Of a stretch of 58,306 nucleotides of DNA, positions 50,879 to 58,306 are shown piece after piece. This stretch comes from Pseudoselenomonas ruminantium (GTDB taxonomy: Bacteria; Bacillota; Negativicutes; Selenomonadales; Selenomonadaceae). A program made the translations under genes and the position numbers. The DNA lies in contig NZ_FNJQ01000023.1 in assembly GCF_900104055.1 (NCBI RefSeq), forward strand, positions 1 through 58,306. Direction: 5' to 3'. A model generated the notes under the pieces. The model worked only from the letters and a program-made list of their open reading frames with translations, was not told the origin of the DNA and searched no databases. Position 1 is the stretch's first letter; each line of letters begins with the position of its first letter.

Positions 50879-51889
50879 ATGGAAAACGCAACTGAGAAAA
50901 AGATCATCCTCTCCGGCATCCAGCCCACAGGCGTCTTCACGCTGGGCAACTATCTGGGCGCCGTCAAGAACTGGCAGAAGATGCAGGAGGAATACAACTG
51001 CTATTACTTTATCGCCGACCTGCACTCCCTGACCATCCATATCGATCCCACCAAGCGCAAGCAGCAGACCTTGCAGGCTTTCGCCCTGCTCCTGGCCTGC
51101 GGCATCGATCCGGAAAAGAGCCTGGTCTTCGTCCAGAGCCATGTCAAGAGCCATGCCGAGATGGGCTGGATCATGAGCTGCTGCTCCCAGTTCGGTGAGC
51201 TCAGCCGCATGACGCAGTTCAAGGACAAATCCAGCAAGCATCCTGAAAACATCAATGCCGGCCTCTTCACCTACCCGGCACTTATGGCTGGTGATATTTT
51301 ACTTTATCAGGCTGACTACGTACCCGTTGGCGCTGACCAGACACAGCACCTCGAATTCACGCGCGATATCGCCACCCGCTTCAACCATAACTACGGCGAG
51401 ATTTTCAAGCTGCCCGAAGGCTACTTCCCGAAGGCCGGTGCCCGCGTCATGAGCCTGCAGGAGCCCACGAGCAAGATGAGCAAGTCCGACACCAATCCCA
51501 AGGCGACGATTTCCATCCTCGACGAGGAAAACGTCATCCTCAAGAAATTCAAGAGCGCCGTCACCGACAGCGAAGCCGTGGTCTGCTTCCGCGAGGACAA
51601 GCCCGGCGTCAGCAACCTGATGACCATTTATTCCGCTATTACGGGAAAAACGATGGCAGAAATCGAAGCCGAATTCGCCGGCAAAGGCTATGGCGACTTC
51701 AAGGCCGTAGTCGGCCAGGCCGTCGCCGATGAGCTCAAACCCGTACGCGAAAAATACAACGAACTGATGAAGGACCGCAAGCACCTCGAAGCACTCATGA
51801 AGCAGGGCGCGGAACGGGCCGAATACATCGCCCGCAAGACGCTGACCAAGGCCAAGAAAAAAGTCGGTCTGCTACCGGAAATCCGTTAA
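50879..51889 (+). CDS. trpS: tryptophanyl-tRNA synthetase
   Basis: A 336-residue class Ic synthetase. The HIGH-type motif is SGIQPTGVFTLGNYLGAVKN, ADYVPVGADQTQHLEFTRDI follows, and the KMSKS loop is TSKMSKSDTNP. The start ATG at 50879 is 8-9 nt after AAAGGAG; an open frame extends upstream through the T-box but is not coding. It is controlled by the T-box leader and ends before a long bidirectional hairpin. Confidence 0.97.
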   Translation: MENATEKKIILSGIQPTGVFTLGNYLGAVKNWQKMQEEYNCYYFIADLHSLTIHIDPTKRKQQTLQAFALLLACGIDPEKSLVFVQSHVKSHAEMGWIMSCCSQFGELSRMTQFKDKSSKHPENINAGLFTYPALMAGDILLYQADYVPVGADQTQHLEFTRDIATRFNHNYGEIFKLPEGYFPKAGARVMSLQEPTSKMSKSDTNPKATISILDEENVILKKFKSAVTDSEAVVCFREDKPGVSNLMTIYSAITGKTMAEIEAEFAGKGYGDFKAVVGQAVADELKPVREKYNELMKDRKHLEALMKQGAERAEYIARKTLTKAKKKVGLLPEIR

Positions 51890-51924
51890 TCGGCCCAAAT
51901 ACAACGAATTCAAAAACGTAACAC

Positions 51925-52000
51925 AAATCCCGAGGGGGATGTTCCTGCGCGTTTTACACGCGAAGCGCGTACTAGCGCAGGAACATCCCCCTCGGGATTT
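51925..52000. terminator. very long bidirectional hairpin between trpS and the chemoreceptor gene
   Basis: A perfect 26-bp stem (51925-51950 with 51975-52000, outer sequence AAATCCCGAGGGGG) and a 24-nt loop that can pair further (ACGCGAAGCGCG). A-rich/T-rich ends on both strands fit a terminator for two convergent genes, though the stem is longer than needed. Confidence 0.85.
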
Positions 52001-52024
52001 AGCATATACATTCCCTCAACATTA

Positions 52025-54067
52025 TTATACCTTGAACTTCTGCACTTCTCTCTGCAGATCCATCGCCATCCTGGCCAGCTCGTTGCTGGCATGGGCGATT
52101 TCCTGTACGGAGGCACTCTGTTCTTCGGTGGCCGCCGATACGGTCTCTGCCTCTTCAGCAGCACTGCGGCTTGTTTCGCCGATGGTGCGGACGTTGCTGA
52201 CGATCTGCTGCCCGCTCTCGGCCATACCCGTGATGGCCGTAGAGATTTCCTGCACCTGGCTCGATACATTTTCCACGATCTCGATGATCTTGCGGAAGGA
52301 CTCGCCCATGGACATGATATTTTCCGTGCCCACGCGGACTTCCTCACTGCCCGCCTGCATACCAGCTACAGCACTGTCCGTATCCCGGCGTGTCTCTTCG
52401 ATCAGCGTGGCAATGCGATGGGCAGCTTCCTGCGAGGATTCGGCAAGCTTCCTGACTTCATCGGCCACCACGGCAAAGCCGCGGCCATGTTCCCCAGCCC
52501 GGGCCGCTTCGATAGCAGCGTTGAGCGCCAAGAGATTGGTCTGCTCGGAAATGCTGGAAATCGTATCCACGATCTGGCCGATTTCGCTGGAACGTTCGCC
52601 CAGCGCCGTAACCACCTTGGTGGATTCCTTGGTGGATTCTTCAATCCGCTTGATCTGGCCAATGGCTTCGTTGAGCGTCCTGCCACTATCCCGGGCCACA
52701 GCGGATGCTTCCCGGCTGTTAGCAGCTGCGGCATCGGCCTTGCCGGCAATCCCCTGGATATTGTCATTGAGATTTTCGATAGCTTCGGAGGTGGAGCTTA
52801 CGGCTTCTAACTGTTCGCTGGTGCCCTGCGCCACTTTCACGATGCTGTCGGCCACCTGATTGGAGGCCTGTGCCGACTGGTCGCTGGTGGCATTGAGTTC
52901 TTCCGACGCCGCCGACAGGCTTTCGGCGGAAGCACTGACATTATAGAGCACCTTCCGCACGCCCTGCCGCATGGAGCGCACAGCCCCGGCCAGCTGACCT
53001 AATTCATTGCTGACCGTGATCTGCGCCGGACGATCCTGGAAATCGCCATCCGCCAGCAGACGCATCTCGTCCATCATCACAGCCAGCGGTCTCATGGAAC
53101 GGTTGACCGTGATCCAGACGCCCAGGGAAATCAGCACGATCAGCACCAAAGAAATCAACGTCATGATCTTCAGCACCGTAGCCACCGGCGCAAAGAGCTC
53201 ATCCTGATAGGCCACCGTGGCCATGCCCCAACCTGTTGCCTTGATGGGATTATAGAAGGCAATCATATCTTCCCCATCAGCACGGGTGAATTTATAGACA
53301 CCAGCCTCGCCGGAGAGCATCTTTTCCCCCAGCGTACGCACGGCCGGATCATCGTCCTCAGAAATCTTCTTCTTCATGATGGACGCTTCATCGGGATTGA
53401 CAATATAGGTACCCTCTTTGGAAACCAGCAGGCTATAGCCTTTTTCCCCCAGCTTGAAGTTACTAACCTTCTCCATCACGGCATCCACATAGATAGCCGC
53501 CAGTACCATGCCGACATTGGCGCCGTTGTTATCCTTGGCCAAAGCGATGGAATTGACGATGATCTTGCCGGTAGCCTGCGATATGACTGGCGAGGCCATA
53601 AAGCTGTCCTTGGCTCCCGTCATGGTCTCCTTATACCAGGCTTTATCCGCATTATGCATCTCCTTGAAACCGGATTTGGTCTGCCCATAGAGCACTCCCG
53701 AACCATCAAACGGCCCCCAGCTCACACTGTCATAGACACCAGGATAAATCTTTTCCATCAGCTTGAGCCGGTAGACATTATTCTCATTCATCAGCTCCGG
53801 CGCATTCTGCAGATTCTTGGCCGCTGGCTGAGAAGCTGCTGTCTGCGTCTCCAGCATCCGCGCATCCAGCCACGACGATACCCCGCTGGCCACTTCCTGC
53901 GCATTCCGCAGGGAACTGGTCGTCAATTGCTCCTCAAAGGTAGAACCCACATAACGGAAAATAATCCCCGCCATCAACATAAGCCCGATAACCACGATTG
54001 GAATCACAAAAAGTAAGATCTCCGCCTTAACCGTCCGTCCCCGTTCCGGAATAACCTGCTCAGCCAT
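52025..54067 (-). CDS. methyl-accepting chemotaxis protein (dCache-HAMP-MCP signal)
   Basis: About 680 residues. A transmembrane helix at about 17-38 and a second near 300 enclose a double-Cache ligand domain ([50 protein letters not shown]). HAMP and a long helical signalling domain follow, with the hairpin tip [20 protein letters not shown] and [18 protein letters not shown]. It signals to CheA/CheW, whose genes are outside the window. The start at 54067 has GGGGAGGGG upstream; the longer frame crosses repeat family B and is not credible. Confidence 0.93.
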   Translation of the reverse strand: MAEQVIPERGRTVKAEILLFVIPIVVIGLMLMAGIIFRYVGSTFEEQLTTSSLRNAQEVASGVSSWLDARMLETQTAASQPAAKNLQNAPELMNENNVYRLKLMEKIYPGVYDSVSWGPFDGSGVLYGQTKSGFKEMHNADKAWYKETMTGAKDSFMASPVISQATGKIIVNSIALAKDNNGANVGMVLAAIYVDAVMEKVSNFKLGEKGYSLLVSKEGTYIVNPDEASIMKKKISEDDDPAVRTLGEKMLSGEAGVYKFTRADGEDMIAFYNPIKATGWGMATVAYQDELFAPVATVLKIMTLISLVLIVLISLGVWITVNRSMRPLAVMMDEMRLLADGDFQDRPAQITVSNELGQLAGAVRSMRQGVRKVLYNVSASAESLSAASEELNATSDQSAQASNQVADSIVKVAQGTSEQLEAVSSTSEAIENLNDNIQGIAGKADAAAANSREASAVARDSGRTLNEAIGQIKRIEESTKESTKVVTALGERSSEIGQIVDTISSISEQTNLLALNAAIEAARAGEHGRGFAVVADEVRKLAESSQEAAHRIATLIEETRRDTDSAVAGMQAGSEEVRVGTENIMSMGESFRKIIEIVENVSSQVQEISTAITGMAESGQQIVSNVRTIGETSRSAAEEAETVSAATEEQSASVQEIAHASNELARMAMDLQREVQKFKV

Positions 54068-54096
54068 TATATCCCCTCCCCCTAGTATCGCATTCC

Positions 54097-54210
54097 GGCG
54101 CCCATGGAGGGGCGCCTGCGGACGTAAATCACGTGATGTGATTTCAGTCCGCGTTTTCGCCTGTGCCCGCAAGGGTATTTGGATACTTTTCTTTGCGCCA
54201 AAGAAAAGTA
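54097..54210. repeat. interspersed three-hairpin repeat, family B, copy 2
   Basis: Same order of three inverted repeats as copy 1 (19512-19605): GGCGCCC/GGGGCGCC; GCGGAC...GTCCGC with inner AAATCAC/GTGATTT; and the 12-bp palindrome TACTTTTCTTTG/CAAAGAAAAGTA. It has an extra segment of about 17 nt before the last palindrome. It lies 10 nt past the stop of the SHMT-like gene. Confidence 0.8.
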
Positions 54211-54220
54211 TCACCACGAA

Positions 54221-55507
54221 TTAAATATTCCAGTGAATCATCGCCCGCATCGCCATCTCGGCATCGCCGTCATCAAATGCCTCCATTTCCGGCAACCAGT
54301 CTTCGGCGAACAGTGGCAGATCCTCCACCAGTTTCTTGATGAACTTGCTCACGGTCTGCATGGCCGCTTCATCCTGCGGCGAATTGAGGAACTGGCCCAG
54401 TATCCTGCCGACCTCCTCCATTTCCTCCGCCTGCAGGAAACGTGTCGCACTGTCCAGACTGGACAGGCGCAAGATCGGATAGCTGATATTATCCTCGGAA
54501 GTCATCAATGTCTCCGCCTTGACCAAAAGCCCGGCTTCCTTCAGCTTATCGGCCACATCTTCCCCGTCCGTACCTTCCGGCAGTTGCACCAGCACCAGAT
54601 GATTTTCCGTCGGACTGCACAAGAGCTTGCAACCGGCACTGAGCAGCCCATTTTCCAATCCCCGGGCATTGTCTAGGACCTGCTGGGCATAATCCTGATA
54701 TTCCATGCAATCTGCTTCCTTGAATACCAAAGCCAGGGACGCCAGTACATTTTTCTTCAGGGAGCTATGCCCCGTCTCAATCACGGTCCTGTCCAGAAGC
54801 TCCGCGATCTTTTCCTTGCAAAGGATAATACCATTCTGCGGTCCATGCAGGGCATCGCTGGCCGCAAAGGTCGCCACATCTGCATAAGAAACCGGCGAAG
54901 CGATCTTGCCCGCGGCCACCAGCCCGGAATTCTGCCCCAGGTCGATCCATAGATATGCCCCGACCTCATCAGCAATCCTGCGCAGCTGGGCATAATCAAT
55001 ATTGCGCGGATAGTTGACCGGCGAATAGATGATCATATCCGGACGATGCTTATGCGCCAGCGCCTGCACCTTCGCAAAATTCAGCTCCAGCGTATCCGGC
55101 TCCACACCAAACTTCACGAAATCATACTGCAGATCGCCAGTGCAATGCTCCGACTTGCGCAGGTTGAAGGAAAGCACCGTGTCTCCCTTTTTCAACAGCG
55201 CCAGCATCACGACACGGGAAGCAATCGCCAGACTGCCGGTACGCACGATCGCATGCTCTGCCCCATAAAGCTCCTTGGCCCGCGCCACCGCCAGCCGCTC
55301 CAGCGAACTGCGATGATGCGTCTTATGATGGTCAATGATCTCATCCCCCAGCGTACTGCCCTTCAGGAACGCAGCAAACGGCGAAGCCGCATTCGTGGTC
55401 GGTATCAACGACAAGGTGATGCGCTGCTGCTTGAGCGCCCGCTTCAACTGCCCGCAGAGTTCAGGATCAAAGGATTCTAATTTCGTCAGGATTTTCTCAT
55501 TGGTCAT
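54221..55507 (-). CDS. serine hydroxymethyltransferase-like protein lacking the catalytic lysine
   Basis: A 428-residue protein with clear SHMT-like blocks: ARAKELYGAEHAIVRTGS, LLKKGDTVLSFNL, VKFGVEPDTLELNF, SPVNYPRNIDYAQLRRIADE, VGAYLWIDLGQNSGLVAAGK and ADVATFAASDALHGPQNGII. In SHMT the last block reads ...TTTTHKTL.GPRGG; here the PLP-binding lysine position is D218 and the preceding histidine is S217. The catalytic SEN glutamate (TTN, about 37-39) and the histidine of DMAH (Q192) are also changed, while the pyridine-contacting aspartate (D189) remains. So it is probably not an active SHMT. The ATG at 55507 is 8 nt after AAAGGA; the frame to 55726 is non-coding. Confidence 0.8.
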   Translation of the reverse strand: MTNEKILTKLESFDPELCGQLKRALKQQRITLSLIPTTNAASPFAAFLKGSTLGDEIIDHHKTHHRSSLERLAVARAKELYGAEHAIVRTGSLAIASRVVMLALLKKGDTVLSFNLRKSEHCTGDLQYDFVKFGVEPDTLELNFAKVQALAHKHRPDMIIYSPVNYPRNIDYAQLRRIADEVGAYLWIDLGQNSGLVAAGKIASPVSYADVATFAASDALHGPQNGIILCKEKIAELLDRTVIETGHSSLKKNVLASLALVFKEADCMEYQDYAQQVLDNARGLENGLLSAGCKLLCSPTENHLVLVQLPEGTDGEDVADKLKEAGLLVKAETLMTSEDNISYPILRLSSLDSATRFLQAEEMEEVGRILGQFLNSPQDEAAMQTVSKFIKKLVEDLPLFAEDWLPEMEAFDDGDAEMAMRAMIHWNI

Positions 55508-55656
55508 ATGTACTGTCCTTTCTAATCTATGACTATTTTTATATAAGATACATTTATTTTTATCACAAATGTAATTCGATAAAGAACGGCAAAATTCCTG
55601 CTCCTTATCAGTCTTTCGCTCACTCAATTCAGACGCGCTCCCATTACCGGAAGCAA

Positions 55657-55846
55657 GCGTGGCGGGGAATGCCTGACCGGAGCGTAAGGCAATGGGCGTT
55701 AAGAAAATATTTTTCCTCCACCACAAAAAGAGTCATTAAAAGTCAGCTGTTTGAGCGCAGCGAGTTTTGACTTTTAATGACTCATCCAAGAGGAAAAATA
55801 TTTTCAGCCCGTTGCCGAAGCGCAGGGCAGGTATTCCCCGCCACGC
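55657..55846. repeat. 190-nt multi-segment palindrome upstream of the SHMT-like gene
   Basis: Four nested arms pair in order: GCGTGGCGGGGAATGCCT (55657-55674) with 55829-55846; GGCAATGGGC (55688-55697) with GCCCGTTGCC (55807-55816); GAAAATATTTTTCCTC (55703-55718) with 55790-55805, perfect; GAGTCATTAAAAGTCA (55730-55745) with 55768-55783, perfect. The 22-nt loop contains GAGCGCAGCGAG. It fills the 368-nt gap between the symporter stop and the SHMT-like start, together with an AT-rich stretch (55508-55620) that probably holds the promoter. Confidence 0.85.
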
Positions 55847-55875
55847 GCCTTGCACGACGAACCATAAGGGTAATC

Positions 55876-57312
55876 TTACTTATTCATGTCTTCCCATTTT
55901 TCTTCCAGTTCTTCCACGATGCGGGCATGTTCTTCTTCCGTCAGCGTAACCTTGCCGCGATAAACAAAGGCTGCAATCACGAGCAGGATTACCGGAATCG
56001 CGAACATGATGAGCTGGAATTTCAGCAGGCTGCCAGCCGTGATGTCTGCAGCCGTAGCACCGCCGGTCATACCGACCCATACAGCCGTCAGACCTACGAT
56101 ACCACCCGTAACGGCACCGGAGAGTTTATCCACCAGCGGACGTACGCAGAGGCAGACCGCTTCATCACGATGACCGAGTTTCAACTGGCCATATTCCACA
56201 GAGTCCGTGATGGTCATGAGAACCACCAGGAAGATAAGGGGCTGCGGAAGGTTGAAGAGACCAGCAGCAACCAGAGCCATCCAAACATTGGTGCCGGACA
56301 GTGCATAGAGAATCAGTGCAGCCGTCATGATAGCCAGAGAGCTGAAGAACAGTTTGCGGCGGCTGAATTTCGTCGTGAGTACCGGGAAGAGAGCCACAGC
56401 CATCAGGCCGATTACGACGTTGATGATACCTAAGATGGAGAATTTCGTTGCATCACCGATAACATAGATGAAATAGTAAAGATTGAAGTTATTGACAATA
56501 TTCTGACCTAAGCCCAAAATCAAATAAGCGCAGGCAATCCACAGCAGCTGGTCATTCTTGGCCAGGACCTTGAACACATCTTTAAAAGAAGTATCAACCT
56601 TGTTTTCACGCAGAGCCGAATCCTGTTCCTTCGTACCAATGCCCAGGATGATTGCGCCCAGCGTTGCAATACCGCCGCCGATGCAGGCAAAGGCAAACCA
56701 GCCCTGCGGATCGCCAGCACCGCCATTCTGATTGACGGAGAAATACAGGACAATCGGCATAACCATGATCGTAACGAGCTGACCGCCGAACACAGATCCG
56801 ATACGGGCAACCGTGGCCGTGATCTCACGCTCATGGGAATCAAAGGACAGTGCCGGAATCATGGACCAGATAGCTACGTCTTTAGCGGAGTAGAACACGT
56901 CCATAATGAAGTAAACGATTGCAAAAAGAATCAAATAAAGCGTCGGATTGGAAACCGTCAGGCCGCCGAAATCCGTGAACAGAGCGGCCAGCGTGATGGC
57001 TGCTACGAACGCACCCACGATAACCCAGGGCTTGAAACGGCCCCAACGGGTTTTCGTCTTGTCGATGATATTGCCCATAAACGGATCGATGAAGAGTTCT
57101 GCCACACGCAGAACCATGATGATGGTCGTAACCACACCAATCATATAAGCATCCCGGCTGGGATTGTTGGACGAGAACAGGTTACTCGTCACGAAAATCA
57201 TGAAATACGTTGCCAACATGGCGTAAAATACGTCATGGCCAAAGGTGCCGCAAGCATATGCAATACGCGGCCACATGCTGCTCTTTTTCTCTGCCACTGC
57301 TACTGCCTCCAT
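55876..57312 (-). CDS. GPH-family sugar:cation symporter
   Basis: A 478-residue transporter with about 12 membrane segments. The N-terminal RIAYACGTFGHDVFYAMLAT, LFIDPFMGNIIDKTKTRWGR and FKPWVIVGAFV match the glycoside-pentoside-hexuronide:cation symporter family (MelB, XynB, YicJ); TITDSVEYGQLKLGHRDEAV and SVRPL-like VRPLVDKLSGAVTGGIVGL are the second-half signatures. The substrate is probably a sugar or glycoside. It is 17 nt downstream of the cytidylate-kinase-like gene and shares its promoter and operators. Confidence 0.9.
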   Translation of the reverse strand: MEAVAVAEKKSSMWPRIAYACGTFGHDVFYAMLATYFMIFVTSNLFSSNNPSRDAYMIGVVTTIIMVLRVAELFIDPFMGNIIDKTKTRWGRFKPWVIVGAFVAAITLAALFTDFGGLTVSNPTLYLILFAIVYFIMDVFYSAKDVAIWSMIPALSFDSHEREITATVARIGSVFGGQLVTIMVMPIVLYFSVNQNGGAGDPQGWFAFACIGGGIATLGAIILGIGTKEQDSALRENKVDTSFKDVFKVLAKNDQLLWIACAYLILGLGQNIVNNFNLYYFIYVIGDATKFSILGIINVVIGLMAVALFPVLTTKFSRRKLFFSSLAIMTAALILYALSGTNVWMALVAAGLFNLPQPLIFLVVLMTITDSVEYGQLKLGHRDEAVCLCVRPLVDKLSGAVTGGIVGLTAVWVGMTGGATAADITAGSLLKFQLIMFAIPVILLVIAAFVYRGKVTLTEEEHARIVEELEEKWEDMNK

Positions 57313-57329
57313 AAAAAAGCCTCCCCCAA

Positions 57330-57929
57330 TCAGCCTTTGATCTCACGCATATAGGCAATCAGCCCATCTGCGATTTTTTCCAAGTCACCGGAGCTGGTAT
57401 TCACGACCAGATCGTAATTTTCCCCAGCGCCCCAGGTGCGGCCCGTGTAATAGTTGTAATAGCGGGCGCGCTTCTCATCTTCCTTGTCCAGTTCCTTGAG
57501 GCTCTTGCCATCATAGACTTCCTGGCCACGCTTCTCGCGGAAATCATCATCTGCGCAGACGAAGATAGAGAAAACGTTATCTAATTTGCGCAGAGCATAA
57601 TCCGCACTGCGTCCCAGGAAAATACATGGACCATCTTTGGCAATCTTGCGGATGGCCGCCGACTCGCTCATGAACATCTCCTGACTGGAGCTGCCCATAT
57701 GCGTGCCGAAGGAATGGAACGGGATAAAGCTCAGCGACAACGGCTTGACCTGATTTTCCATCTCCAGCAGTTCTTCCTCGCTCAAATCGTCAATGCCCAT
57801 TTTGGCTGCGGCAATATGGACGATCTGACGGTCATAGAGCTTGATGCCCAGCTTCTTGGCCATAATCTCTGCCAGTTCACGTCCACCAGCACCATACTGA
57901 CGACTGATGGTTATAACAGTATTTTCCAT
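57330..57929 (-). CDS. cytidylate kinase-like family protein
   Basis: A 199-residue P-loop protein of the Cytidylate_kin2 group: VITISRQYGAGGRELAEIMA (a GAGGRE variant of the P-loop), KLGIKLYDRQIVHIAA, then GPCIFLGRSADYALR and the arginine-containing RARYYNYYTGRTWGAGENYD lid and end region. It is unlike the housekeeping CMP kinase and is often next to transporters or sugar genes. The natural substrate is unknown. It is the first gene of the symporter operon. Confidence 0.85.
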   Translation of the reverse strand: MENTVITISRQYGAGGRELAEIMAKKLGIKLYDRQIVHIAAAKMGIDDLSEEELLEMENQVKPLSLSFIPFHSFGTHMGSSSQEMFMSESAAIRKIAKDGPCIFLGRSADYALRKLDNVFSIFVCADDDFREKRGQEVYDGKSLKELDKEDEKRARYYNYYTGRTWGAGENYDLVVNTSSGDLEKIADGLIAYMREIKG

Positions 57930-57962
57930 TCTGAATCCCCCTCATTGTGTTTGGAAAATAAA

Positions 57963-57976
57963 TGTAAACGTTTTCT
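57963..57976. promoter_or_regulatory. cre / LacI-type operator 1
   Basis: TGTAAACGTTTTCT matches every position of the CcpA cre consensus TGWAARCGYTWNCW. It lies about 75 nt downstream of the predicted transcription start, in the leader of the kinase-like gene. Confidence 0.75.
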
Positions 57977-58033
57977 TTAGACCTAAAAAATAAATATCGC
58001 CTTACCATTGAAATCATTCTCGCTTTAATCAAT

Positions 58034-58047
58034 AGTAAACGATTTCC
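58034..58047. promoter_or_regulatory. LacI-type operator 2 at the transcription start
   Basis: AGTAAACGATTTCC is a related half-degenerate site 71 bp from operator 1, immediately downstream of the -10 box. The pair could be bridged by a tetrameric LacI-family repressor. Confidence 0.55.
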
Positions 58048-58056
58048 TTATCTATT

Positions 58057-58084
58057 ATTATAGCGTGTTTCGGAAATAATGCAA
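58057..58084 (-). promoter_or_regulatory. promoter of the kinase-like/symporter operon
   Basis: On the minus strand TTGCAT (58079-58084), 16 nt, TATAAT (58057-58062). Confidence 0.7.
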
Positions 58085-58306
58085 TATGTTTAATAAAAAT
58101 AGTAATTTTCAGTTTTTAATGCCAGAGTCTGCCATTCACATATATAAATTGCAGTTTGTTGGTTAGTTCGAGCCAAAGTTATCCCGTTTATACGCAGTCA
58201 GGGGTTCACGGGGGAGTACTTTTGCTGTTTCCGCTAAACGTCCCTCCCTGGCAGTTTAGAGTTATTTAGCTGGATGCGCCGGGCAGGCCAACGGCGCGTC
58301 TTTCAG
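58085..58306. other. unassigned sequence at the right edge
   Basis: After an AT-rich part (to about 58150) the base composition shifts to GC-rich. No reading frame with a ribosome site, tRNA or terminator was recognised on either strand. It might hold the 3' end of a gene that begins outside the window, or another interspersed element; the sequence does not decide. Confidence 0.4.

Noticed and set aside
54068-54217. Apparent 50-residue N-terminal extension of the chemoreceptor
   Set aside because: The stretch is repeat family B; the frame is open by chance and the real start has a strong ribosome site at 54067.
55508-55726. Apparent 73-residue N-terminal extension of the SHMT-like protein
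   Set aside because: It covers part of the long palindrome and an AT-rich promoter region, and a ribosome site sits before the ATG at 55507.

Overview
The window reads as chromosomal DNA of a diderm, flagellated member of the Negativicutes (Selenomonas or a close relative). Reasons: Firmicute-type regulation and content (a T-box leader before trpS, a SCIFF peptide with its maturase, a cre-like operator), combined with outer-membrane machinery (a PilQ-type secretin), a minCDE/mre cell-shape block, and a chemotaxis section that includes a sigma-28-like promoter. This assignment is inference from gene content; no 16S rRNA gene is present. Almost all genes lie on the minus strand.

Layout. 1-353: one end of an IS3-family (IS150 group) insertion sequence, inserted about 40 bp past hemL. 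393-7063: haem/sirohaem operon (sirC, hemA, hemC, cobA-hemD fusion, hemB, hemL). 7231-9855: a NarL-type regulator and a PilP-like/secretin pair. 10041-16008: sstT, rfbD, an OmpR-type two-component system, a hotdog thioesterase and a LysR regulator. 16235-17893 (+): a membrane diguanylate cyclase. 17925-31235: a cell-shape and division operon (mreBCD, mrdA, minCDE, rodA, a radical SAM/DUF2344 protein, rng), preceded by a DUF4321 gene, maf and radC. 31356-37350: an ArsB/NhaD-type permease, a FIST-GGDEF protein, a GpsA-like dehydrogenase, tcdA and a divergent ftsZ.

37536-38138: a probable 19-residue hydrophobic peptide gene and three tRNA genes. 38210-40782: a small exported protein, then the GGGtGRT protein with its IscU/NifU-like partner. 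40906-45560: a glycolytic operon gap-pgk-tpiA-gpmI. 45846-49239: SCIFF peptide and maturase, then a two-gene minimal SUF system. 49350-50364: CheX-like and CheY-like proteins behind a sigma-28-type promoter. 50548-51889 (+): T-box and trpS. 52025-57929: a chemoreceptor, a serine-hydroxymethyltransferase-like protein that has lost its catalytic lysine, a GPH-family sugar symporter and a cytidylate-kinase-like protein, the last two behind paired LacI/CcpA-type operators.

The most interesting material is the SHMT-like pseudoenzyme, the 19-residue peptide gene with its own promoter and terminator, the GGGtGRT/IscU-like pair, the divergent FtsZ, and several families of large palindromic intergenic elements. 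One of these shows compensatory base changes between its two copies. No CRISPR array or prophage was seen.
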